DNA from: Roseovarius spongiae
Lineage (GTDB): Bacteria; Pseudomonadota; Alphaproteobacteria; Rhodobacterales; Rhodobacteraceae
DNA: 64,000 nt
Assembly: GCF_003651245.1 (NCBI RefSeq)
Contig: NZ_RAPE01000001.1
Location: 372,001 to 436,000 of the forward strand
Reading direction: 5' to 3'
Shown here: in pieces, positions 55,561 through 62,876 of the stretch
Layout: each line of letters starts with the position of its first letter
How positions within the stretch are numbered: position 1 is the first letter of the stretch
The notes under the pieces: generated by a model
What the model saw: only the letters and a program-made list of their open reading frames with translations
What the model was told of the DNA's origin: nothing
The model's database searches: none
Translations under genes and position numbers: made by a program

Positions 55561-56979
55561 TCAATCCATCACGTAGCCGTAGGACCCGTTGAAGTCCTGT
55601 TTCGCGACTTCGCCCGCGGGGGTCGTGGTCCCGACCTCGCGGGCGACGCGCCCGTTGAGGAACAGGTCCGCCTCGCTTGGCAGCCGCACCCGGTCGGTCG
55701 GCAGCGCGAGCGCTTCGCCCCTGGTGGGCGTGACGAGATGCGCGGTCACGATGATGACCAGTTCGGTCTGCTCGCGCTCATAGTCAGCGCTGCGGAACAG
55801 CGCCCCGAGCACCGGCACGTCGCCCAGCCACGGCACCTGGCCGTTGGTGTCCTGGAAATCGTCCTGCAACAGACCCGCGATGGCAAAGCTGTCGCCGTCG
55901 CGCAGCGCGATCGTGGTCGACGCGTCGCGGCGCCGGAAGGCGGCGATGGTGAACGCCGCCGTGTCGATGCCGTTGGCGAGATCGAGCGAGGAAACCGCCG
56001 CGGCGATTTCGAGGTTGATCACCTCGTCGTCGAGCACGCGCGGCACGAAGTTGAGCTCCACGCCGAAGGGCTTGTATTCCACCGAGATGGTGTCGTTGTC
56101 CTGCGCCACCGGAACCGGGTATTCGCCGCCGGCCAGGAACTTGGCCTCCTGCCCGGAGAGGGCGGTCAGGTTCGGTTCGGCCAGGGTGCGCACAACACCT
56201 TTGCTTTCAAGGGCTTGCAGAAGGACGCCGATCTGTGCGGAGCCGACGTCAAGGCCAAAGAACGCGGCCCCGTTGTTCTGCGACCCGCTGCGGTTGGTGC
56301 CGGGCTGCACGCCGGTGACGTTGACGTTTGACGGCCCGGCGTTGTTGGTCGAAACCCCGACCCCGGCGCCCGCGCCCAGCCCGTCCACCAGAAGCGAGGT
56401 CGACAGGCTCTTGGTGACGGTGCGCTGCATCTCGGCGAAGCGGACCTTCAGCATCACCTGCTGCTTGCCCGAGACCGACATCAGGTTCGACACCCGCTCG
56501 GGCGCGTAGCGTTCCGCGAGGTCGAGCGCGCGCTGCATCCGCGGCGTGCTGCTGACCGTGCCCGAAAGAACGATGCCGTCATTGGCGGTGCGCACTTCGA
56601 TCCGTTCGTTGGGAAGGATCTGACGCAGCCGTTCCTTGAACTCCGAGACATCCGCGCTAACGCTTACCTCGACGTTCGCGATGAGCCGCCCGTTTTCGTC
56701 CAGAAGCGTCAGCGTGGTGCGCCCGGGCGACTTGCCCAGCACGTATATGGTGCGGTCCGACAATGTGGAGAAATCCGCGATCGAGGGGTTGGCGATGCTC
56801 AGCTCCGCGAAAGGAACATCGCTTTCGACAACGACCGCGCGGTTCATCGAAACGGTGAGATCGCGCCCCATACCCTTGCGCACGACATGAAGATTTTCGG
56901 CGGCGGCCGGAGTCGGAGTCGTGCCGCCTATCGTGGCGAACCCCAACAGGGCCGCCAGCATAATACTCTTGTATTTCAT
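55561..56979 (-). CDS. cpaC: Tad outer-membrane secretin CpaC (RcpA)
   Basis: 472-residue secretin with a signal peptide (MKYKSIMLAALLGFATIGG). The N-terminal pilus-assembly domain has NLHVVRKGMGRDLTVSMNRA and FSTLSDRTIYVLGKSPG, followed by a BON-type segment. The C-terminal secretin domain has LAEPNLTALSGQEAKFLAGG and GDSFAIAGLLQDDFQ. It forms the outer-membrane pore for the Flp pilus. It is preceded by a 404-bp non-coding region. Confidence 0.95.
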   Translation of the reverse strand: MKYKSIMLAALLGFATIGGTTPTPAAAENLHVVRKGMGRDLTVSMNRAVVVESDVPFAELSIANPSIADFSTLSDRTIYVLGKSPGRTTLTLLDENGRLIANVEVSVSADVSEFKERLRQILPNERIEVRTANDGIVLSGTVSSTPRMQRALDLAERYAPERVSNLMSVSGKQQVMLKVRFAEMQRTVTKSLSTSLLVDGLGAGAGVGVSTNNAGPSNVNVTGVQPGTNRSGSQNNGAAFFGLDVGSAQIGVLLQALESKGVVRTLAEPNLTALSGQEAKFLAGGEYPVPVAQDNDTISVEYKPFGVELNFVPRVLDDEVINLEIAAAVSSLDLANGIDTAAFTIAAFRRRDASTTIALRDGDSFAIAGLLQDDFQDTNGQVPWLGDVPVLGALFRSADYEREQTELVIIVTAHLVTPTRGEALALPTDRVRLPSEADLFLNGRVAREVGTTTPAGEVAKQDFNGSYGYVMD

Positions 56980-57383
56980 GTGACCCTGCCTTTCGATCAC
57001 GCCTCGGTTTTTTGGGTCTTTACGCCCTGAATTGGCCTTACTGTGCGGCACTTTTCGCAATTTATCAAGAATCAATGCCCTTAAGCGGATTTTTGCGAAT
57101 ATGTGGCGAAAATAGTTGCAGGAAAGAAACGCGGCGCAGGTGATTCGGCGGTGGCGTCCCGGGCGGCCAGAGGACGCGACCGCCGGTTGGTCGGGGGCCG
57201 CCCCGCGCCTGTCGGAAAGGGGAGAACGATCGTTCAACAAGCGATGCCCGTTCGCTTTTTTCCGGGACCGGCCTTCTTATCGAGGGCATAGGCGGGTAAG
57301 ACTAGGGGCCAGGGGTGTCGGTCAATCGGGGAATCAACGATGCCCGCCCGCCGTCAGGCGATGTTCAGAATTAGGAAGTTGAC
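56980..57383. other. Regulatory gap between cpaC and the secreted-protein gene
   Basis: A 404-bp divergent intergenic region with no credible gene. The part nearest cpaC (about 57000-57120) is AT-rich and holds the candidate tad motif at 57097-57115, so the cpaC promoter is probably here. The half nearer 57384 is GC-rich. I could not confidently assign -35/-10 boxes. Confidence 0.45.
57097..57115 (-). promoter_or_regulatory. Candidate tad control motif, copy upstream of cpaC
   Basis: The minus strand reads CTATTTTCGCCACATATTC. It shares the 12-mer TTTTCGCCACAT exactly with the copy before cpaB. It lies about 118 bp upstream of the cpaC start. Confidence 0.4.
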
Positions 57384-57794
57384 ATGCATTACTCAATGAA
57401 AGCCCTGTTCTCGGCCTGCGCCGTCGTCTTGTCGATGCAGCCCGTCCAGGCTGAGGATATTTCGATCGGCGGCGTCCCTCAGGACCCGAGCTACATCGCA
57501 GCCACAGATCAGCACCGCGCCATCCTTGATTGCCACCACGCACTGCGTGTGGGCGGCTGGCCGTTGATGCAGGCGACCTACGTGGCCTACCCTTGGGGCG
57601 GGGACACCGTGATGCGGGTTCTTCCGGACCGAACCGTCAGCCCGCGGGCGGCGGCCTGGATCAATTCCTGCGCCGACAGCAAGCTCGGGCGCGCGTCCGT
57701 CGCGCATGTCGCGCCGCGGAGGGTGCTGAACGCGCGCTGCCCCCGCGGTGCGGAGGTCATCCGCGGCGGCGCCGGCTACTGCATCGGATACTGA
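57384..57794 (+). CDS. Small secreted protein of unknown function inside the tad locus
   Basis: 136 residues: a Sec signal peptide (MKALFSACAVVLSMQPVQA) and a mature domain with four cysteines (LDCHHAL, NSCADSK, NARCPRG, GYCIGY), likely two disulfides. I recognise no family. It is encoded on the opposite strand to the tad genes, between cpaC and cpaB. Its codon use and GC appear a little lower than those of its neighbours. The start could be ATG 57384 or ATG 57396. A GC hairpin separates its 3' end from cpaB. Confidence 0.7.
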   Translation: MHYSMKALFSACAVVLSMQPVQAEDISIGGVPQDPSYIAATDQHRAILDCHHALRVGGWPLMQATYVAYPWGGDTVMRVLPDRTVSPRAAAWINSCADSKLGRASVAHVAPRRVLNARCPRGAEVIRGGAGYCIGY

Positions 57795-57816
57795 TCCCGC
57801 CTACCGGACGCGACAG

Positions 57817-57840
57817 GGGGCGCCGACAATCCGGCGCCCC
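57817..57840. terminator. GC-rich hairpin between convergent genes
   Basis: GGGGCGCCG (57817-57825) pairs with CGGCGCCCC (57832-57840) around a 6-nt loop, between the stops of the secreted-protein gene and cpaB. It lacks a clear T tract. Confidence 0.5.
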
Positions 57841-57867
57841 GCGATCCTTCCCGGTCCATTGACGCGT

Positions 57868-58737
57868 TCAGTTGGTGCAGGGGATCGGCGTCACGATCAC
57901 CTCGGCCCCGCGGCGCGTGCGGATCGAGCAGACCTCTTCTTGCGGCGCTTCCACCGGGGCGGGCGCGGAGGCCAGGCCCAGCAGTTCCCTCTGGTCGATC
58001 TCGATGGATTGCGTGACCGTATCGTCCTGCGCTCCGACCAGGCTCAGGCTCAGCCGCCCGGTCGATTGCGCCTGCGCGAGCGCGGCGACCTGTTCGGGAC
58101 GCGCGGCGACGGTGACCGTGCTGGCGATCTGCGCCTGCATGGCGTCGCTGCTGGCTGACTGGTCGATGGCGATCAGTTTCACGCCGGCCTCAATCAGCTT
58201 GGTCACGTCGCCGCTGCTGTCACCTTCGGTGCGCATGCCGGCGCGGCCGATATTGCCGGTCCAGTAGACGTCTACCCGGTCGCCCACGCGCAGGAAGCCG
58301 GACACGCCCGAGGTGCGGTCGACCTTGATGGCGAAGGCGCGCATGCCGCGCTCCAGCTTGTTGGTGATTCCTGCGTCCTTGCCGGCGTCGGTCACCTTGG
58401 CCTCGAGGATGGCCTCGTATTTCTCCATCGTGCGCAGCACCGTGCGCGGCTCGACATCGCCCTTGGGGAAAAGCTCTTTCTCGGTCTTGAAGACGCCCTC
58501 GGGCAGCGACGCCTTGGGGAACTTGATCAGCTTGACGTCGTCAGGCATCAGCCGCTGCCCGTATTCCAGCTGCTGCGTGGCGACGTAGACGTCGACCGTC
58601 TCGATGTTGGGCGCGCGCTGCTTGCGTTCATGCTCGAGCTGAGCCTGGTAGCTCTGGATGTAGGTCTTGGCCATGTAAACGGCGAATCCCGCCAGGCCGA
58701 GCCCTACGACAAGTACCAGTCCGAAAACGATGCGCAT
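57868..58737 (-). CDS. cpaB: Flp pilus assembly protein CpaB (RcpC)
   Basis: 289-residue periplasmic/membrane protein with an N-terminal membrane helix (VFGLVLVVGLGLAGFAVYMA) and an SAF-type domain (VDVYVATQQLEYGQRLMPDD, RAFAIKVDRTSGVSGFLRVG) that probably binds peptidoglycan. The C-terminal RcpC region has tandem Ala/Gln-rich strands. It is separated from the flp2 gene by 133 bp containing a candidate control motif. Confidence 0.94.
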   Translation of the reverse strand: MRIVFGLVLVVGLGLAGFAVYMAKTYIQSYQAQLEHERKQRAPNIETVDVYVATQQLEYGQRLMPDDVKLIKFPKASLPEGVFKTEKELFPKGDVEPRTVLRTMEKYEAILEAKVTDAGKDAGITNKLERGMRAFAIKVDRTSGVSGFLRVGDRVDVYWTGNIGRAGMRTEGDSSGDVTKLIEAGVKLIAIDQSASSDAMQAQIASTVTVAARPEQVAALAQAQSTGRLSLSLVGAQDDTVTQSIEIDQRELLGLASAPAPVEAPQEEVCSIRTRRGAEVIVTPIPCTN

Positions 58738-58816
58738 GGCCTATCCTTTCGATTTTGCGGTATTGTTTCGCGCCCGGGGACGCGGAACGGAATTGTCCGG
58801 GGGCCACCATCGCGCA

Positions 58817-58835
58817 GGAATGTGGCGAAAAATGG
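58817..58835 (-). promoter_or_regulatory. Candidate tad control motif, copy upstream of cpaB
   Basis: The minus strand reads CCATTTTTCGCCACATTCC, closely matching the copies at 57097 and 54751. It lies about 80 bp upstream of the cpaB start, between flp2 and cpaB. Function as an operator or promoter element is inference. Confidence 0.4.
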
Positions 58836-58870
58836 AAGACGGCGCGGTCGTTTGCGGGCGAACCGCGATA

Positions 58871-59065
58871 TTATTCGCTGCCGTTGACGTCCGTGTTGGT
58901 CATTCCGCTCTCGATCTTGCCGGTCAGCACGCCGGTCGAGTCCTGGACCGTGGCGATGGTCCCGGCGGCAAGGCCGACCAGCGCGGCGGTCAGAACGACC
59001 CAGTCGACGGAAATGGCCCCGTCCTCGTCTTCGCGAAAGCGTTTGATGAATGTGGATTTGGGCAT
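58871..59065 (-). CDS. flp: Flp family type IVb pilin (second copy)
   Basis: 64-residue prepilin: a basic leader to G16, then AISVDWVVLTAALVGLAAGT, the hydrophobic assembly helix. CpaA would cleave after G16. The +5 position is Asp (D21) followed by Trp, not the classical Glu-Tyr. It is downstream of the first pilin gene and two hairpins. Confidence 0.92.
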   Translation of the reverse strand: MPKSTFIKRFREDEDGAISVDWVVLTAALVGLAAGTIATVQDSTGVLTGKIESGMTNTDVNGSE

Positions 59066-59144
59066 GTTGCACCTTGTATGCGATTTGTGAAGTCTCGCCC
59101 CTTGGTCGGGACGGGACGTTGGGCTGCCCCCGAGGCCGGCTCAC

Positions 59145-59162
59145 GACCCCGTCGTCGGGGTC
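59145..59162. terminator. Hairpin between the two flp genes (second)
   Basis: GACCCCG (59145-59151) and CGGGGTC (59156-59162) around TCGT. With the hairpin at 59182 it makes a double stem in the flp1-flp2 spacer. It has no T tract. Confidence 0.4.
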
Positions 59163-59181
59163 GAATTGGCTTTGTCTATGG

Positions 59182-59216
59182 CAAAGAGCCGCAAATCGAT
59201 GACTTGCGGCTCTTTG
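59182..59216 (-). terminator. Intercistronic hairpin after the first flp gene
   Basis: Perfect 13-bp arms, CAAAGAGCCGCAA (59182-59194) and TTGCGGCTCTTTG (59204-59216), lie 26 bp after the first pilin stop. It probably attenuates read-through or protects the pilin mRNA end, which would raise pilin over assembly proteins. Confidence 0.7.
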
Positions 59217-59241
59217 TATTTCAGATATCGAAAGGCGTGAA

Positions 59242-59430
59242 TTATTCGGCGCCGTTGACGTCTTGGCCGGTAACGCCGGTCTCGATCTTGGTGGCGAGAG
59301 CGTCGACGCCGTCGGACACGGTCGCCACGCCGGCAACGCCCAGGCCGACAACGGCTGCCGTCAGCACGACCCAGTCGACAGTCACTGCGCCGTCTTCGTC
59401 TTTCTTGAAGTTCTTGAAGAATTTAATCAT
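59242..59430 (-). CDS. flp: Flp family type IVb pilin (first copy)
   Basis: 62-residue prepilin: leader MIKFFKNFKKDEDG, predicted cleavage after G14, then AVTVDWVVLTAAVVGLGVAG. It shares the Asp+5/Trp+6 variant with the second pilin. The start ATG 59430 follows GGAGGG. It heads the locus, with an AT-rich promoter region upstream (59560-59660), and is the likely major pilin. Confidence 0.93.
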   Translation of the reverse strand: MIKFFKNFKKDEDGAVTVDWVVLTAAVVGLGVAGVATVSDGVDALATKIETGVTGQDVNGAE

Positions 59431-59788
59431 GGTTTGGTCCCTCCAGAGGATCACTAGGTTTACTCAGGTTCACTACCGGTTTGCCTCTGGCCGCCTCTCT
59501 CTGTTGGCCTTCAGCGCCGCGGTATGGGCAGATATAGCCAGTTAATTCAGGCAGGAATTGGGCGCGATCCGAACGTTTTTGGCGCATCTTTAACTTTTTC
59601 TTAGAGATTATGGTATCGCTCTGATTCTAATGGTTAAAAAGCGTTAAGATTTTATTCTGGACGCGCTTTCTGCGTGAAATGCATCACGCTTGCCGGTTCA
59701 GTTGTTGCGGGTTCGTCGTCCAACGCTGGTAAAAGCGGGTGATCTTTGCCAATCTGTCGCCAATCGAAAAGAGGCTGAGCAGTCCGCG
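59431..59788. other. AT-rich divergent promoter region for flp and a lytic transglycosylase
   Basis: 358 bp without a gene. Positions about 59565-59665 are the most AT-rich stretch in the window (runs such as AACTTTTTCTTAG and GGTTAAAAAG). This presumably holds the strong flp promoter and the promoter of the gene at 59789. A TTAA-N6-TTAA arrangement at 59634-59647 is close to, but not exactly, the CtrA consensus spacing. Confidence 0.5.
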
Positions 59789-60604
59789 ATGATCCGAGGG
59801 AACAAAATCCGCCTGCTGGCGGCGGCGCTTGCGGTGTGCGGCGCGGGCGCGCGGGCCGACGATCCGCCGCCGTTTCCGGATTTCACCTTCAAGATGGGCA
59901 AACCGCCCAAGCCGGGCGCGACCAAGCGGATCACCGTCCAGATCGAACCCGCCGCGCAGCCGGCCCCGAAACCGGACACGCCGGATGCGGTAACGCCCGC
60001 ACCGCGCGTTTCGCGGTACGACTGGTTCTGGGAGGCGATCCCGACCGGCTATTCGGACGCGGGCGCGCTGCGCTTCGACTCGGCGCTGCTGAAACTGGCC
60101 AAGCCGCCCGACGGGGTGGCGGTGGCCTATCCCCGGCTTCAGCACCTGCAAGAGATCGCCAGCGCGCAGGGCCAGAACATCCTGACGGCCACGATCGGCA
60201 CCGACGTGTCGCCCGCGCTCGTCCTCGCGGTGATCGCCGTGGAGTCCGGTGGTCGTGACGCCGCCGAGAGCGAGAAGGGCGCCCAGGGGCTGATGCAGCT
60301 CATCCCCGCCACCGCCGAACGTTTCGGCGTCGCCGACAGCCTCGCCGCGGATCAGAACATCAAGGGCGGCGTGGCCTATCTCGACTGGCTGCTCAAGGAG
60401 TTCAAGGGCGACCCGATCCTCGCGCTCGCCGCATACAACGCCGGAGAAAACGCGGTGAAGGCCAATGAAGGCGTGCCGCCATTCGCCGAAACCCGCGATT
60501 ACGTGCCCAAGGTGCTGGCCGCCTATGACGTGGCCCGCGGCCTGTGCAAGACGCGCCCCGAGTTCATCTCGGACGGCTGCGCGCTCAATCTCGCGATGAA
60601 ATAG
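59789..60604 (+). CDS. Exported lytic transglycosylase (SLT domain)
   Basis: 271 residues: an N-terminal signal (IRLLAAALAVCGAGARA), a Pro-rich linker (about 25-80), then an SLT domain. The catalytic glutamate is E152 in IAVESGG, followed by KGAQGLMQLIPATAERFG and LALAAYNAGENAV. It lies beside the pilus locus, so it may open peptidoglycan for pilus assembly, as in many secretion systems, but it is divergent from flp and could be a general enzyme. Confidence 0.92.
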   Translation: MIRGNKIRLLAAALAVCGAGARADDPPPFPDFTFKMGKPPKPGATKRITVQIEPAAQPAPKPDTPDAVTPAPRVSRYDWFWEAIPTGYSDAGALRFDSALLKLAKPPDGVAVAYPRLQHLQEIASAQGQNILTATIGTDVSPALVLAVIAVESGGRDAAESEKGAQGLMQLIPATAERFGVADSLAADQNIKGGVAYLDWLLKEFKGDPILALAAYNAGENAVKANEGVPPFAETRDYVPKVLAAYDVARGLCKTRPEFISDGCALNLAMK

Positions 60605-60678
60605 GACGGACCCGCGCGGCCCGAGCCGCCGCTCTGCCATAAAACGCCGCGGCGCGCCCCGCTTTCACGGAACGCGCC

Positions 60679-60724
60679 AAGAAAATTCAAATTTTCTTGT
60701 CAAAAGTCTTGCAAGACTTTTGAC
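60679..60724. repeat. Tandem AT-rich palindromes (AGAAAATTC family), copy 3
   Basis: The first palindrome is AAGAAAATT (60679-60687) with AATTTTCTT (60690-60698). It is followed directly by a perfect 13-bp one, GTCAAAAGTCTTG (60699-60711) with CAAGACTTTTGAC (60712-60724). They lie between the convergent lytic transglycosylase and scoB genes, three bases after the scoB stop, and are likely bidirectional terminators. Confidence 0.65.
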
Positions 60725-60727
60725 GGC

Positions 60728-61351
60728 TCACACGATGGTGGCCTCGGTCGCGGCGCGAATATCGTCCTCGCTCACGCCTTCCGCGGTTTCGACGATCTTC
60801 AGCCCGCCCTCGACCACGTCGAGCACGCCGAGATTGGTTATGATCCGGTCCACCACGCCCGCGCCGGTCAGCGGCAGCGTGCATTCCCTGAGCAGCTTGC
60901 TCTCGCCGTGCTTGTTGGTGTGGTCCATCACCACGATCACCCGCGGCACGCCGGCCACGAGATCCATCGCGCCGCCCATGCCCTTGACGAGCTTGCCGGG
61001 GATCATCCAGTTGGCGAGGTCGCCGTTCTCGGCCACTTCCATCGCGCCGAGGATCGCCGCCGCGATCTTGCCGCCGCGGATCATGCCGAAGCTGGTGGCG
61101 GAATCGAAATAGGCGGTGCGGTTCAGTTCGGTGATGGTCTGCTTGCCCGCGTTGATGAGATCCGGGTCCTCCTCGCCCTCGTACGGGAAGGGGCCCATGC
61201 CCAGCATCCCGTTCTCGGATTGCAGGGTGATCTCCTTGTCGCCGGTATAGTTCGCCACCAGCGTCGGGATGCCGATCCCGAGGTTGACATACCAGCCGTC
61301 CTGAAGCTCTGCGGCCGCGCGTTCGGCCATCTGGTTACGGTCCCAGGGCAT
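60728..61351 (-). CDS. scoB: 3-oxoacid CoA-transferase subunit B
   Basis: 207-residue beta subunit of succinyl-CoA:acetoacetate CoA-transferase. The catalytic glutamate is E46 in QSENGMLGMGP, and the N-terminal region has GWYVNLGIGIPTLVANY. It activates acetoacetate or another 3-oxoacid for degradation. Its ATG overlaps the scoA TAA by one base (TAATG), so translation is coupled. Confidence 0.96.
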   Translation of the reverse strand: MPWDRNQMAERAAAELQDGWYVNLGIGIPTLVANYTGDKEITLQSENGMLGMGPFPYEGEEDPDLINAGKQTITELNRTAYFDSATSFGMIRGGKIAAAILGAMEVAENGDLANWMIPGKLVKGMGGAMDLVAGVPRVIVVMDHTNKHGESKLLRECTLPLTGAGVVDRIITNLGVLDVVEGGLKIVETAEGVSEDDIRAATEATIV

Positions 61352-62055
61352 TATGCGTCCTCCCGCTTGCGAGTCGTGCGTTGTTCGATGCGTTTCTCGT
61401 GCTCCCCCTGCACGATCCGGTGCACGTAGATGCCGGGCAGGTGGATGAGATCGGGATCGAGGCTGCCGCGCGGCACGATTTCCTCCACCTCGGCCACGCA
61501 GACCTTGCCGCACATCGCCGCCGGCGGGTTGAAGTTGCGCGCGGTCTTGCGGAAGATGAGGTTGCCGGTGTCGTCGGCCTTCCACGCCTTCACGATCGAG
61601 AGGTCGGCGACCAGCCCGCGTTCCATGATGTAGGTCTCGCCGTCGAACTCCTTGTGCTCCTTGCCCTCGGCGATAACCGTGCCCACCCCGGTTTTGGTGT
61701 AGAAGCCCGGGATGCCGCAGCCGCCGGCGCGCATCCGCTCGGCGAGCGTGCCCTGCGGGTTGAACTCGAGCTCGAGCTCGCCCGAAAGATACTGGCGCAT
61801 GAATTCGGCGTTCTCGCCCACATAGGACGAGATCATCTTCTTCACCTGGCGGGTCTGGAGCAGGATGCCGATGCCGAAATCGTCGACGCCGGCGTTGTTG
61901 CTGGCAAAGGTCAGGTCCTTGGTCCCGGCCTCCTTGATCGCTTGCAGCAGCAGTTCGGGAATGCCGCAGAGGCCGAAACCACCGGCCGCGATGAACATTC
62001 CGTCGAACAGCAGCCCGTCGAGCGCCTCTTGCGCCGATCCATAGACCTTCTTCAT
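61351..62055 (-). CDS. scoA: 3-oxoacid CoA-transferase subunit A
   Basis: 234-residue alpha subunit; the CoA-binding signature IAAGGFGLCGIPE is near residue 21. Other family stretches are AGGCGIPGFYTKTGVGT and ADLSIVKAWKADDTGNLIFR. The start ATG 62055 follows a G-rich ribosome site. It forms a two-gene operon with scoB for ketone-body or acetoacetate use. Confidence 0.96.
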   Translation of the reverse strand: MKKVYGSAQEALDGLLFDGMFIAAGGFGLCGIPELLLQAIKEAGTKDLTFASNNAGVDDFGIGILLQTRQVKKMISSYVGENAEFMRQYLSGELELEFNPQGTLAERMRAGGCGIPGFYTKTGVGTVIAEGKEHKEFDGETYIMERGLVADLSIVKAWKADDTGNLIFRKTARNFNPPAAMCGKVCVAEVEEIVPRGSLDPDLIHLPGIYVHRIVQGEHEKRIEQRTTRKREDA

Positions 62056-62169
62056 GAAAACCCCCACTGAAGTCGCGTTCAACTGGGGTATGCCGCCCCG
62101 CGCCGCCCAAAGTCAACGGGGCGGCGCAGGGAAGATCGCGTTACAGCGGATTCCGCCGGTGGCGTGATG

Positions 62170-62742
62170 TCACAGGACGCGAACCTGCGTGCCGATCGGC
62201 GTGATCGCGAACAGCTCTTCGATCATCGGGTTATAGAGCCCGAAACAGCCCGAGGACGACCGCCGCCCGATCTTGCGCGTGTCATGCGTGCCGTGGATCA
62301 GGTAGGCGGGCCATGTCAGGTACATCGCGTGCGTGCCAAGCGGGTTGTCCGGCCCCGGAGGCATGTAGTCGGGCAGGTCCGGGTTGGCCTTCTTCATGTT
62401 CTCGGTGGGCGTCCAGTCGGGGCCGACCCTCTTGCGCACGATCTTGGAATAGCCGCGCCGGGTCAGTTCGTCTGTCATCGGCACGGAGGTGGGATAGACC
62501 CGGTAATCGGTCCCGTCCGCGTTCCAGTGATGCAGCGAGCGCGAAACGGTGTCCTCGATGATCACGCCCTTGCCGAGTGAATCGAAATGGTCGCGCCAGT
62601 CGTGGGTGACGAAGCTCGACACGTTGCGCCGGACCGGCGCCAGCGGCTCGCGGGCAAGCGCCGGCGCGGCCAGGCCGGTGGCGATGCCGGCGGCCGCCCC
62701 GCCAAGGATTAGGGATCGACGGGAAATGGGGGAACGTTCCAT
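62170..62742 (-). CDS. Tat-exported L,D-transpeptidase (ErfK/YbiS-type)
   Basis: 190 residues. The N terminus SPISRRSLILGG is a twin-arginine signal, with cleavage near ALA (30). The YkuD catalytic site is H150 (IHGTHD) and C166 (RRSSSGCFGL). It would crosslink peptidoglycan or attach outer-membrane proteins to it in the periplasm. It is monocistronic, downstream of topA on the same strand. Confidence 0.93.
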   Translation of the reverse strand: MERSPISRRSLILGGAAAGIATGLAAPALAREPLAPVRRNVSSFVTHDWRDHFDSLGKGVIIEDTVSRSLHHWNADGTDYRVYPTSVPMTDELTRRGYSKIVRKRVGPDWTPTENMKKANPDLPDYMPPGPDNPLGTHAMYLTWPAYLIHGTHDTRKIGRRSSSGCFGLYNPMIEELFAITPIGTQVRVL

Positions 62743-62876
62743 ATCTGCCTCTCTTCATTCGTGTTGGCGGCAACATGCCCCTTTGGCGCTCACGAAGGAA
62801 GGGCGCTGCGCTCACGAATGCGTTAGCGCCGCCGGGCGGGACGCAGGCATGCGCCTGTCGCATGACAGGGGTGGCG

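Noticed and set aside
57051-57066. Sigma-54-like site (GGCAC...CGCA) in the cpaC upstream region
   Set aside because: The GG-to-GC spacing is two bases short and the orientation is wrong for cpaC.
59634-59647. CtrA binding site upstream of flp
   Set aside because: The half-sites TTAA are separated by six, not seven, bases in very AT-rich DNA, so chance is likely. It is mentioned only in the region note.
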